Below the pieces are notes generated by a model that saw nothing but the letters and a program-made list of their open reading frames with translations, made no database searches and was not told the origin of the DNA. A program made the translations under genes and the position numbers. From Atrina japonica (taxonomy: Eukaryota > Mollusca > Bivalvia > Pterioida > Pinnidae), in the NCBI GenBank assembly GCA_030159075.1, contig BROG01000032.1, positions 640,001 to 704,000 on the forward strand: a DNA stretch of 64,000 nt, given 5' to 3'. How positions within the stretch are numbered: the first letter of the stretch is position 1; each line of letters begins with the position of its first letter. Of this stretch, positions 23,213-34,547 are shown one piece after another.

Positions 23213-23814
23213 GCCCAGATATTATATTCTTTATAACATTACGATAGCTGCATTTCACAAACCATCCGATTAATATTAATCATAGCCGAGCTTCTCACAA
23301 TCAAACTTTTATTCCAAAAATCAATGTTTTTCTGTTTCAATGTATTGAATACTGTCAATGAATGCAAAAATATCTAATCGACTATTTACCACGTGTCGCT
23401 TAGGTTCGAAACTAGCGCGCTCGGCTCTTGATCGGGAGGTCGTGAGTTTGAGTCCAGCTTGAACAGACTGAGTTTGATTCAAATCTGGATGAGACAGTAA
23501 AAAACTTTAGTACCGTGTTACACAGAAGGTATCAGCACGTTAAAGAACTCCCAACAGCGGGCTGCCTTTTATATCGACGTATAAAATTAATAAGTCGTAA
23601 AATGTCATCTATTTAAGCTGCATTACTTATTTTTATGTTTATTGTTGTGAAATAAATATTGTATATTTTTATCATTGTTCAAATGGTTGAAGTTAGTATA
23701 TGATTATTCTGCAATCAAGGCACACTTTGATCCCTGAGCATTGTCACTTACAACAGATACAATTATGCAGTTCTCCTCGCCGAGATAAAAATTTTATTAA
23801 TCTTTGAGACAGGC
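23213..23814. repeat. Segment resembling the 3' flank of shematrin-like gene 1, plus a tRNA-like piece
   Basis: The first 70 bases (GATATTATATTCTTTATAAC, then ATTACGATAGCTG) match 25791 onward. The part from about 23571 (TATCGACGTATAAAATTAAT, later CCTGAGCATTGTCACTTACA) matches 26177-26470. Between them, near 23400-23600, lies a tRNA-like piece (GGTCGTGAGTTTGAGTCCAG) followed by SINE-like sequence. Confidence 0.55.
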
Positions 23815-24195
23815 AAAACATTTCAACATATGAACATTTCATATACATAAGTAAACTTCTGTATGTATAAGTTATTGCCACATGGATATCCAGAATCGCG
23901 TTTGAAGTCAACTTCCCCATATTGTACGATCGGTAGAATGGCCATGTTTGCAATGAAATGTTGAACAAGTATGTTCGAATACCGGTTTGGTAGTCGTCTG
24001 TACCAATTGTGACAAGGATTTATTAATCATTTATTTCACTTGAATTGGACCGTGACTTGAAGCAGGTTGGACCGGTCGAAACTTGATCCCACCTTCGGTC
24101 CGTGTTTGTCCAATATTCACTTGGTTGATGTATCGTATACTTGGCACACTGGAGATTTATACTTTAGTATCTGTCCTTCGATTTTTATATATTTA
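23815..24195 (+). mobile_element. 3' part of the RT retroelement (unit B)
   Basis: The duplicate of the unit A fragment, with extra bases such as AGTATCTGTCCTTCGATTTT against AGTATCTGCGATTTT. Confidence 0.7.
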
Positions 24196-24665
24196 ACAAA
24201 TTTAATGCTGAAACAACACAAGGGTTAAAATGTTTTGACAAACTTTGGGAATCTGCTCTTATTTATCCTAGTCCCTCCAACACCTTATATTGTTTTAAAA
24301 TGATAAAGGATTGCATTGCAGCAATATTATTAAATACTTTTTTCATAATTCTTTCCATTTAAAATAATATACCATTAAGATAAAGTCCTAATTCAAAATG
24401 TATTTTCAATATATATAATACATGTATTTTTGGAATCATTAACTTGCTGCACATTGTATTTTTATTTAATCCACATATATAAAAATTCTCATTTGAAATG
24501 ATTTCAATTAACATGTGCATATTCATTTCTGTAATTGCTTTGTGTTCTAAAACCTATATATGATGTATGCTTTGAATGACTTTTAAGAGTTTTCCTTTAT
24601 TGACCGATGATTGTCACGACATATATATATATATATAAACCATGCATATATATATATATCCTATA

Positions 24666-24705
<40 letters not shown>

Positions 24706-24905
24706 TACCTATCAGTTATTTGTTTTCATACCTGCTGATTTGAGCGTAATTTGTTTATTTAAATAGAGGTTCTGAAACGCATGTCAGTCGAATATCATGC
24801 TTACCTAACTCAAGTTAGTTAATTCGTAAAATTTGAACAGCTACGAGGTTTACCGAGCTAGATAAACATGATAATCAACTAACAAGAGTTGTTGAACCTG
24901 TTTCT

Positions 24906-25574
24906 ACCATATCGGAAACTCTACATTATGTTTAGATTTCCATAGAGGCTCGTGCTTACATCAATCCTGTATTTAGCTTCGGTCAAAAAAAAAATTCAGA
25001 TTGCATCATATGTCAAAGGTAGACACATTGTAAGAAGCTTATATAACAGATCTTTCTCTAAATTAATGTTACAATATAATCTCTGACCGCCGGCAACAGG
25101 CCTGATGCATCTTCGTATAAAACGCTGAGAAGACACTGTTGTTTATTTCCTCAGTTAATCAACCGCAGCCTTGTTTAATCAACCGTCGTAGAGTTGTGTA
25201 ACAACACGAGTTACAGTAGAAACATGTAAAAATTACTTCAAAAACTGTGATTATGGCATAAACATTCTTATTAAAAACCTTTAATTTACGACGTGAATGT
25301 TGATATTGAGTTGAAATGATTTTGTATTTTGAATTAGTTTAACTTATTTCGTTATTCAAATTGCATTGCAGCGAAAATTTAGATACCTTGAGTAAGCTGT
25401 GATATTCAATATATTTGAAATAAACACCAAATTACCGTGTTTCCTGCTTCATTTAATGCCAAAATGTTGTAAAAGATCCTTTATAAAGTATTTGTATTAT
25501 CTAGACACTAGACACTCTTGTTACTACGGGGTAATCTGTAATCTTAAATTTCTTTACTGCTTGGACAGTTTCTT
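24906..25574. other. Spacer, no gene seen
   Basis: No exon recognised. 25102-25156 shares wording with the odd patches in the unit B SINE (TGATGCATCTTC and CTGTTGTTTATTTC). Confidence 0.35.
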
Positions 25575-25810
25575 TCTTTTAAGGAACCCAATTGTGGCGA
25601 GAATTTCTTCCTCGCCTATTTTATTTAAATTTGACTGTGGACAAACGGCAGGTGAAACCGGTCTACAGGAATGCTTACTCCTCCATGACACCTGATCCCA
25701 CCTCTGGATTTCCAGAGATCCGTGTTTGTCCAGTATCACCAGATTTGTATATGTATAATGGGCATCCTGTAAATTTATACTTCGATATTTGAGATATTAT
25801 ATTCTTTATA
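25575..25810 (+). mobile_element. 3'-end fragment of the RT retroelement
   Basis: Starts at ACCCAATTGTGGCGAGAATT and ends at TATACTTCGATATTTGAGAT. It lies about 180 bases beyond the inferred poly(A) site of shematrin-like gene 1. Confidence 0.75.
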
Positions 25811-26013
25811 ACATTACGATAGCTGATCATTTCCACAAACCTTCCGAAAATATTAATTTTTTATAGTCCAGATGTACTCTCAATTTGAAATCTACTCTTT
25901 TCGTAGTTCACGTCATACATGAAACCAATACATGAACAGTGAAACTAAAGAAAAAGCAGAATAGTTTGGACAACATGTAGTTAATAAGATAAACAGAAGT
26001 TGATGAAAAATGC

Positions 26014-26023
26014 TTTATTTATT
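26014..26023 (-). terminator. Overlapping poly(A) signals of shematrin-like gene 1
   Basis: Two overlapping AATAAA hexamers (AATAAATAAA on the minus strand) lie about 75 bases beyond the stop codon of the V-Y terminal exon. Cleavage is expected 10-30 bases further on, near 25990-26005. Confidence 0.6.
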
Positions 26024-26093
26024 CAAAACGGCTATAACTAATAGAAGAACAAGACTGAGACTGATTCAAATACCGGATTCAACAGGAATGGCT

Positions 26094-27605
26094 TTAGTAC
26101 ACCTGAAAAATATAGAAAGTATACAAAATATCCCGATTAATATTTGGGGTAATATGTGTTAAGAAGTTTGTTAAATTATATCGACGTATGTATGTTAATA
26201 AGTCGTAAAATTTAAAAAAAAAAACTATCAATCTATAAAAGTCAAGAAAATAAAAGGAATTATAATAAATATTTTTATTTCCGGATTAGTCGAACCTAAA
26301 TATTTAAAATCAGAACGATGTTTTGTAATACATGCATTTGAAGGGGGTCCATCCTGTTTATTGGGTTAAACCTAGACTTTCACGTGATTCCTGAGCATAT
26401 GTCACTTACAACTGGTATAGTAATTATGATAAAATGGCGAGATAAAATTTTATGCCTCTTTGATACAAGTACAATCTATTTAGTGCGATTTAAGTTTGTG
26501 GATATTCCATTAATATTATAAAGCGGGGAAAACTATCGATAATCTTTAATATAATAAAGTACGCGCTTCAAATCCTGATCAATGATGAATTTATGGGGAT
26601 GGTAAATGTATTTGTTAGTTTGTAAATGCATTCATTAGACTTTAATTCTTTCAATGCATACCTTCTTAGAGTGTCTTCGTCTTCCAAATCCTCTTCCTCC
26701 TAGTCCTCCTCCTAGTCCTCCTAGTCCTCCTACTCCTCCTAGTCCTCCTACTCCTCCTACTCCTCCTAGTCCTCCTACTCCTCCTAGTCCTCCTACTCCT
26801 CCTAGTCCTCCTACTCCTCCTAGTCCTCCGAATCCACCAGGTCCTCCGAATCCTCCAAGGCCTCCAGCTCCACCAAATCCTCCTTGATAGCCTCCATAAT
26901 ATGGTCCATTAAGGTAAGCTGAACCAGAGAATCTGGATCCATAAGGTCCGTAAGGATTACTAGAGCCATAAAAACTGGCTGAATTATAATATCCTGGATA
27001 AAATCCCGGATAACCAGAAGATTGATATCCTGGATTCCATCCTCCATATGTGCCGTAGAGGCTACCGTAAGGACTGCTTAAACCAGAGTATGGAACTGAT
27101 CCTCCGAAATAGTGAGGATAGGCATTTCCGGAGAAATATGAATGTCCACTTGGTAGGCCATAAGCATATCCACCATAGTTTCCTCCGTAAGGGAATTGAT
27201 TGGAGATAGCTCCACCAACCATACCTCCAGCAACAGCTCCTCTGAGTGCTGGACTGGCTCCAGGAAGATATGCATTACCATAGAAGTTGCCATTTCCTAA
27301 GACCTGACGCTAAATGATCTTGCTCTTCCAGGAAAAACACCAGCTAGTTTACAACATAGCGCTGACATTTTAAGATTACCTGCGGAAGGGTAATAGCCCC
27401 CACCTCCTAACAGAAATCCAAAATTTAGTTTTGCCACCAAACCCATCCAGGTGAAAAAAAGATACATGTCAAAAGTACTTTTAAAAATAGCCGGATCCAC
27501 TTCCATAGGGCCGGGCCATATGCTACCTCCCATGATGTTTATATTTGGTGCGGAATATCTACGAGCAGTAACTGCTAAAATTTGAAGCACCGATGCAACG
27601 CAAAC
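26094..27605 (-). CDS. Shematrin-like glycine-rich shell matrix protein, gene 1 (3 coding exons; start codon unresolved)
   Basis: Spliced model on the minus strand: exon 27605-27380, exon 27296-26662, exon 26102-26094. The first exon opens with a hydrophobic stretch (VCVASVLQILAVTA) followed by RRYS, a typical secretion signal and cleavage region. About 50 residues that are not Gly-rich follow, including DMYLFFTWMG. The frame crosses an 83-base intron (CAG|GTAATC donor, CTTAG acceptor, phase 1) into a Gly/Tyr/Ser/Pro-rich block and then about ten short GGLGGVGG-type repeats. The Gly exon ends in RRRHSKK at an AAG|GTATGC donor. A TTTTTCAG acceptor then adds only GTG TAC TAA (V-Y-stop). A secreted Gly-rich protein with a basic tail ending in Tyr is the pattern of shematrins, which are nacre and prism framework proteins made by the mantle. 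The model gives about 289 residues after the missing initiator. No ATG is in frame: a TAG lies just before the signal codons, exactly where an acceptor (CTATAG) could sit. The family call is confident for the repeat and tail, less so for the N-terminus. Confidence 0.72.
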
Positions 27606-28214
27606 CTATAGACGTAACAAAATCTGTTAAAAAAATATTGATCTTTCAACATTGGTAAAATTTGACCCAATATGAAAACATGGGTTTTAAAACCTGAATA
27701 AAAAATTTGTAAATTAGTTGTGGAAAGATAATCGTCTTTTCTTTATCGTACTTTTGAATTCGTAACCAATTTCATATTTATCAATACGTTTACAAAGTGA
27801 TCATCTCTGAATATTAAACTTTATTATAATCACAGTGAGATGTTTAATTAAATTATCATTCAAAATGTAAATGAATTTCGAAATGTGTCCGATTTTAAAG
27901 ACATAGTATTTATGCATAATAATTCCAACTATTTAAAGCATTGAACTCTTCGCTTTAAATATTAACAGTTTTCAAATGTAACGCCAGGAAAACATAATTT
28001 CATGTATCATGTTAAAAGTTTAAGTTTTGTTTGCAGCGAAAATTTAGAAATATTTTGAAATGGATGATGTCTGAAGAATTGAAATCAAAACAAAGTTTCA
28101 TTTACTACCAATGATAACTATGACACAGGCAAATGCAAATACTGAAAATGTACAGTAATAGAATTACATTTCGTTAAACCATGTCACAAAATGAATCAAT
28201 AAATATTTACTTAC

Positions 28215-28265
28215 CGCTCTTGTATGAAGGTAATACTATAAAGCTCAGGAATGAAACGAGAGGAT
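28215..28265 (-). other. Non-coding first exon of shematrin-like gene 1
   Basis: This short leader follows the TATA box and ends at a strong donor (AGCG|GTAAGT, exon end 28215). It contains no ATG. The start at about 28265 is set only by the usual 25-30 base spacing from the TATA box. The intron that follows is about 0.6 kb if it joins directly to the signal peptide exon. Gene 2 has the same arrangement, which supports the call. Confidence 0.55.
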
Positions 28266-28289
28266 ATCTGATGTGATCAAGACGATCCC

Positions 28290-28297
28290 TTTTTATA
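28290..28297 (-). promoter_or_regulatory. TATA box of shematrin-like gene 1
   Basis: TATAAAAA on the minus strand, followed by GG. It lies about 30 bases before the inferred leader exon and about 75 bases before its GTAAGT donor. Spacing and orientation fit a core promoter for the Gly-rich gene downstream. Confidence 0.6.
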
Positions 28298-28299
28298 CA

Positions 28300-29640
28300 G
28301 TTTTCATTCTAATTATTCATACTTAAGGTCAATATTCAGTGACGAAGTCATATTTCAATTTTTTTTATTTTAAAGTTCATTTTAAGTCCATTTGGGAGGG
28401 ATTATGTGATCATAAAATATAATTAATTAATATATTTGCATACGTAATCTTCTTATTAATTACAGTAATTGTGATAGGCTGTCAATGGATCTGTCATCTA
28501 TTTATTAATTTCAATCCGTCATTAATTTATTCCAAACTAGAACGTTTTGACTTCTTTCAAATCATGTCAACATTTTAATCCTGATAAATACTTCTGCAAT
28601 TCTACTAGTCTGCAGTACGTCAAAAATGACAAGGCGGTATCTATTTTAACAGCGCTGTCAATGCACCAACATAAAAAATGGGAAAGATATTTATTGCATA
28701 TGATTCGTGCATACGCATTTTAATTGTTTGTGTCCAGTTGTGTAACGTAAATATCAATACATAACTCTCTATATTGTCCCGACAAGCAGACAGAGTATTT
28801 AAAATGTCCCGAAAACTGCACTTGTGGTTAATTTGATAAATTATAGATTCCTGACTTTTGTTGTTTAGAAGCGAATGCTTTTGATTACTTAGTAAAACAT
28901 CTGAAACAGATAATAATATTGTAATAAAATTATAAAAGCAAAAAGAAATCATTATCACCATGTAATGGTCGGTCGGTTTAAAGTGACTTATTTTCAGCAT
29001 CTGTAAATAACATACTTACATCATAAGACTGCAAGACTGGATACAACAAAACATATTACAATCTGAAAAAAATTACATATAATAAATCAATAAGTGAATT
29101 GAAATTACCGTCGAAATCTATACCTTTCATGTTATAATAAGTAAATATATTCAAAATGCATACACTATCAGGTTTTATCAAAAGAAACAAGCAATATGGA
29201 AGAAGACAAGACATGGTTTACTTTATTGTCGCTACAGAAAGTTATTCTTTAGTTTCTGGTGCCTGTCAGTATAAATGAAATTATTTATCTAACAAATATT
29301 GTGTGAATTTCGTGAAGAAAATTTACAAATTAACCATCTCTTTCATGGCGAATACCTAGCGCTATACAAATGTGTTGAATAAAAAGTGGCGAAGACAATG
29401 GACTCCTGGAGACATTTCAGAAGGAATGGTATGTAAATTGTTGAACAAAAATAAAGTCTTCTTTCAGTTAATCAACTTTTCTTATTAATTTAGTATGGAA
29501 ATGTATTTTTGATTTTCTGTTATATCAATGTTGTACTTCCTTCATTTGAGTTGAAACTGTAAACGATATTAAAAAACTCTTTTATAAGATCTGATTGACT
29601 AAATCATGAAGGTTTGATTGAAAATAATAACAGTTTATTG
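28300..29640. other. Upstream region of gene 1 and spacer, no further gene seen
   Basis: The 5' flank of shematrin-like gene 1 followed by AT-rich sequence. A 119-codon frame on the minus strand at 28641-29000 has no recognisable domain. Confidence 0.35.
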
Positions 29641-30205
29641 ATATATTACGTAGACGTTACGTATTTAAGGGTGCTTCGTGCATGGGGACATGGTGCATAA
29701 CGTACGAGTTACGTATTTTAAGATGATGCATGACATGTGAACATGGTGCATTTACGGACAAATAAAAATTTAGGGTGTGATGCTGAGCATGGTTTATTAA
29801 ATGCACAATTTTACGTTTTTAGGTTTAATGCCTGAAATGCCAGGTGATACAAAATGCTCAAGTAACGTATTTAGGGTACTTTGGAAACATAGGGTGAAGA
29901 TTGAAAATGCATTGCGCACAATTAACGATATTTTCCTTTGATTCGGAATGTGTACATGGTACATTATCCACAAGTAACGTAATAAGGGTGATACCTGGCA
30001 TGTGAACATTGTACATTATGCACAAGTAACGTATTCAGGGTGATACCTGGCATGTGAACATTGTACATTATGCACAAGTAACGTATTCAGGGTGATACCT
30101 GGCATGTGAACATTGTACATTATGCACAAGTAACGCATTTAGGGTGATGCCTGACATGTAAAGATGATGCATTATACGCGAGTATCGTATTTATGGGGGA
30201 TGCCC
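29641..30205. repeat. Minisatellite, 52-base unit, degenerate outside, near-perfect inside
   Basis: CAAGTAACGTATTCAGGGTG and CATGTGAACATTGTACATTA recur. Three inner copies (29960-30130) are almost identical, while the flanking copies are diverged. Confidence 0.9.
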
Positions 30206-30385
30206 ATTATGTAAAAATCATGTTAGGTTCCATAAAATATGAAAATATACGTCTTTGTTTACTAGAAAATATCATTAATTGTAGAGTTTTACATATTGCA
30301 TCCTAATTTAAGACGCATGGAGACGCCAAAGATGCTTGGCGAATCCTTATATAAGCAATGTAAACATATTTATTAAATATTCGTA

Positions 30386-30390
30386 TTTTA

Positions 30391-30450
<60 letters not shown>
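30386..30450. repeat. (AT)n microsatellite
   Basis: AT run with one short break. Confidence 0.95.
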
Positions 30451-30452
<2 letters not shown>

Positions 30453-30968
30453 CGATTTGAGTGTAAAATAAATCATTAAATATTTACCATAACTATATGA
30501 TTCCGCGAAAATTAAATTTTGGTCTTACACACGGTACCCAGCCTTGGGTAGTTCAGGCATATGTTTTACAAATTACATCTAGATATTTTCTGTTGTGAAA
30601 ATGAAACGTATAGTCATTTTACCCCGACTTTTAATTTCACCTTTTTTCATTCAAGCTGGCTAATTATATACTGAACAGTAGTTTTGATTTTCAGCTATAT
30701 TCGTTTTGTTGATATGTTGTTATTTCACGTCAATTCAATACTTTTCATCCGTGTGAAATGACCAAATATTGATGAAATATCAAAACATACCGGGGCTTTG
30801 GGCTGTGCTAATTCAGTGATGGATTTTAAACATCCCACATTGACATAGGGTCACGGTTTATATGGATAAATGTATATGGTTAATATGACACATTTTGACT
30901 TTCACATCTAATGTCGACCACTTGTTTAGAGAGTAGTCAACATCAGTTTTAGAGTCCCTAATTTAATC

Positions 30969-31607
30969 CGAACATTATACAATTATATGCCCTTGTTTTG
31001 GATTGACATAAATATTTGTCCACCCGAGAGGAGTTATGTCACCCGGGGATGACATAATACCTCGAGGGTGGACAAATATTCATGTCAATCCAAAATAAGG
31101 GCAAAAATTGTTTTATTATACCGAAAGGCAATAAAACTTAACTAACAAACTGACCTACGGCTACGTAAGTTCATAACGATTGTAACATGTGTAACGTAGC
31201 GCCTTTGGTACACAACACTATCAATATGTTTTATCGTTCTTTGTGTCTTTTTTTAATCTTAAGCCTCCATCAAGTTTGCCTCTAGCAAATATTTTTGACA
31301 ACGATATATCAAAGCTGTCAAATTATTAAATTTAGGCTGTTGTTTCTCTCCATTCCGGTCTGCATCGAGTAATCTATGGGTTATGAAACGGACATTGTAT
31401 GTGCTAGAGGTTACACTTAATTACCACATGGCCCACTAGAAAAAAAACGAACCGTACGGGCATCCATTTCTACGCACGAGAGGGTGACATAAATCGTCAT
31501 TGAGGGTGACATAAATGTTTCATGGTGACATGAAGAAATGTTTTAGATCACGCGATAGGATTTTGACTAGTCAGAAGTAAATATACATATCAGAGGTATA
31601 ATAAAAT
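30969..31607. mobile_element. Palindromic MITE-like element (family M), copy 1
   Basis: About 640 bases bounded by ATTATAC at the start and GTATAAT at the end. Near the start a palindrome (about 30999-31092) pairs GATTGACATAAATATTTGTC with its complement, with GTCCACCC/GGGTGGAC inside. The rest is shared with copies at 46.8 and 63.5 kb. It has no open frame of note, so it is probably non-autonomous. Confidence 0.7.
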
Positions 31608-31689
31608 CAATTGATCAATTGATATCACACGCCCGTATTATCCATGCTATAAATCTGTGTATCGAACAAGGTAACTAGGAAAATTATGT

Positions 31690-31765
31690 ATAATGAAGAA
31701 ATACCAATGAATATTGTAAATTCCAGGTCCATTAAAATACGACAAATAAGATATTAAAACGCACT
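31690..31765 (+). mobile_element. Family B repeat, diverged fragment
   Basis: A weak match: TGAAGAAATACCAATGAATA, then CCAGGTCCATTAAAATACGA. Confidence 0.4.
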
Positions 31766-31794
31766 TAAAATAAACATACTATGTAATATTGGGA

Positions 31795-31915
31795 CAAAAT
31801 TTCAAATCCAAAGTATATTCATGATGTCCAGGATACATATACAAATCTGGTGAATATTGGACAAACACGGACTTCTGGAAATCCATCTAAGGTGGGATCA
31901 TGTGGTGAAACTAGG
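31795..31915 (-). mobile_element. 3'-end fragment of the RT retroelement
   Basis: A diverged tail copy with ATGATGTCCAGGATACATAT and GGACAAACACGGACTTCTGG. Confidence 0.7.
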
Positions 31916-32748
31916 ATTTAGTCTCCGCAGTTTAATTTATGTTTTTTTTTACCTATTACAGCACAGGCTATACTGAGTCTCAGATATATATATATTAGTG
32001 GTTGCAATGTTGTATATGCAAGGATCATCATTGCATTCTGTTATATTGTATTGAAGCTTATCAACGGTCTTAACACCAGGTATTGCAGGTATTAAATACA
32101 TATTACTATCGATCGATTTTATTGTAATTTCTATTCTATCACTGCACACAGATATATATATATAGTTTATTATTTCATTTCAGGGATTATTTATGAGTTG
32201 ACAATATGATATCATTTGATTTTAATATATTGAATTATATCGTTACTTGACAAAATATCACGTCATAAATCTATTATCCCATGTTATTGAATATTATTTC
32301 CTGTTCTTTCCCAATCGTCAAAAAACGTGTATATTTTTCGTTTTCTTTTAATTTGCATGTTTTGTTAGGCTTATCTCACAATAGCTTTATGCTTAACGGT
32401 AAAAATGACAAGAAAACATGTTTTAATAGTTTGCACTGTGATATACATAATTATTCTTTGTTAAAAGATCATTCGAGGATCAGCGAAATGCTTTAAATGT
32501 CAATAAAGCAAAAGTCATGTAACAAATTTCAATCACAACTCTCAGTCCCGGCATATGTAATCACTCAAAAATATGTTCAACATGCAAAAGGAAGTTTTGA
32601 TCTTTGAGTGATACTCCGTGGTAGAATTTGAAATAGTATATTTAGTATATCCTGTTTCTGTAGATAATCGATGGTACAATAATTAAGCTGAGGTCGAGCC
32701 GACCATGCAAACAAACAAATATACCAAAAAAAAAAAAACCGAAAAACA
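31916..32748. other. Spacer, no gene seen
   Basis: Two short ATAT stretches and no recognisable exon. Confidence 0.3.
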
Positions 32749-32925
32749 CTCAAATTTCACAAATTTTCGGCCGCTTGGCCTTTGTCAAGTGAAAGACGAC
32801 AATATGTATATCAGTTACATAGTATTAAGTCTGCACAATACAAAGCTCCAGTGAAATTTGAGTGTTTTTCTGTTTTTTCGCATACTGATACTTCCCTTTG
32901 GAGGACATTAAATTTTATTCAGACA
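32749..32925. mobile_element. 5'-region fragment of the RT retroelement with hairpin
   Basis: Carries the block also found at 5573-5695. On the minus strand the order is TTTCACTTGACAAAGGCCAA, GCGGCCGAAAATTTGTGAAA. On the plus strand TTTGAGTGTTTTTCTG and CTTCCCTTTGGAGGACATTA follow. GGCC-AAGC-GGCC forms a small stem-loop before GAAA. No RT codons follow. Confidence 0.5.
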
Positions 32926-32939
32926 AATATACACTAGTA

Positions 32940-33530
32940 CTTAAATCTGGTACTTCATGACTGATATATTTGGTACCTCACGGCTGATCTTTATTAGTTC
33001 CCGGACAATCTTTGGCACTTCGCTGCTGATCTTTGGTACTTTGTGGTTGATCTTTGGTATTTCACGGCTGATCTTTGGTACTTCACGGCTGATATTAGGT
33101 ACTAATCTTTGGTAGTTTACGGTTATTATACGGATATTTGGCACTTCGTGTTGATTTTTGGTCTTGGTTTATCGTTGGTAGTTCACGGCTGACCTTTGGT
33201 AGTGTTAATTCACGGCTGATCTTTGGAAGTGATGGTTCACGACTGATCTTTGATAGTGGTAATTTACGGCTGATCTTTGGTAGTGGTGGTTCACGACTGA
33301 TCTTTGATAGTGGTAGTTCACGGCTGATCTTTGGTAGTGGTAGTTCACGGCTGATCTTTGATAGTGGTAGTTCACGGCTGATCTTTGGTACTGGTAGTTC
33401 ACGGCTGATCTTTGATAGTGGTAGTTCACGGCTGATTTTGGTAGTATTAGTTCACGGCTGATCTTTGGTACTTCATGACTGATATTTTACACTTCGTGGT
33501 TAATCTTTGGTAAATCAGGGTTGATCTTAC
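32940..33530. repeat. Minisatellite, 27-base unit (21-base variants upstream)
   Basis: The unit reads TAGTTCACGGCTGATCTTTG plus GTAGTGG. Open frames run on both strands because the unit is a multiple of three without stops. I do not consider it coding. Confidence 0.9.
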
Positions 33531-33764
33531 AATCGTGACAAAATACTTGATTGAAACAAGGCTTCTTTACGTTCTGATTTTAAAGTACAAAACTGAATCT
33601 GACTTAGCAACGCACACAATTCAGCTTCCTACGAAAACTGTATTTTCCTAAATAATGGCACATAATCTTTATGGTATAGAAAAACCAACTTCAAAATTTA
33701 AAACATTCTGATAAGAGTAACCGAACTTGACCTTTTCTATGAATTCGAGAGGTTTCCTGTAACA

Positions 33765-33935
33765 TTTCGATGGTTGTGGCATGCTGGCAGAGGACTCCTT
33801 CCGGACATTTAGTCCTATCCCGTTGGGATTTGCAATTGTTCTTCATGTTGAGACCATCTAATTTGTCGTATTCTAATGGACTTGAGTTTCGATTATCAAC
33901 TGGTACTTTTTCATTTTTACTTCTTTAAATCTTTC
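33765..33935 (-). mobile_element. Unclassified dispersed repeat (family B)
   Basis: The reverse complement of the 18.25 kb copy, with GACTCCTTCCGGACATTTAG and GACTTGAGTTTCGATTATCA on the plus strand. Confidence 0.6.
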
Positions 33936-33969
33936 TCCAATTCTTCCGATAAACATGAATTTTATCTCA

Positions 33970-34232
33970 AGAGAACGCCTTTTCATTGGCGGTTGTTGAG
34001 ACGTCTGAACCAATTGAGATGAGCATTCGTTCCTCACGCATTTTATTTGGATTTGACTGTGAACTCACGGCGTGTGGGACCGGTCGACAGGGGATGCTCA
34101 CTCCGCCATGGCACAAGATCCCTCCTAATGTTTTCCAGAGATCCATGATTTTCCAGTTTTACCAGATTTTGTATCTATATCCTAACATCCTAAAGATTTA
34201 TACTTTGGTATCTGAGTTTTTTTCATATTATT
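33970..34232 (+). mobile_element. 3'-end fragment of the RT retroelement
   Basis: Starts in GCCTTTTCATTGGCGGTTGT (the last RT codons, followed by TGA) and runs to TTTATACTTTGGTATCTGAG. Confidence 0.8.
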
Positions 34233-34489
34233 AAGAATCAACAAACTCACATTCAACGACAATGTTTTGGATGAAAGAAGCATATAATAATTATAAGATG
34301 AATATAATTTTATCATATGACAATGCACCTAAGCAAAGAGACATTGACTGTACAATTAGATTACACAAGTTGCCTTCCGTAAACGTAAGTTTCAAGAACT
34401 TGAAATTCATACACCCTCAAGTTCTGAACTGGCTTACAATTTTTATCACTTATTTAGAAATTCGAAATTCTACATTCATGGAACCGGAT

Positions 34490-34547
34490 TCGATGATGGT
34501 GATGATGATGATGAAGATGCTGCTGCTGCTGCTGATGATGATGATGT
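34490..34547. repeat. (GAT)n/(GCT)n microsatellite
   Basis: An imperfect trinucleotide run. Confidence 0.9.

Larger units (their letters stand above)
20480..24905. repeat. Imperfect tandem duplication (unit A about 1.8 kb, unit B about 2.6 kb)
   Basis: Unit A (about 20480-22286) and unit B (about 22287-24905) both start at GATGCATTTTCACAACT. In the same order they carry a SINE, a Tc1-like remnant, a retroelement tail and an AT-rich end, and both finish at GAACCTGTTTCTACC. Unit B has an extra segment of about 760 bases (23065-23820) and many small indels relative to unit A. Confidence 0.85.
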
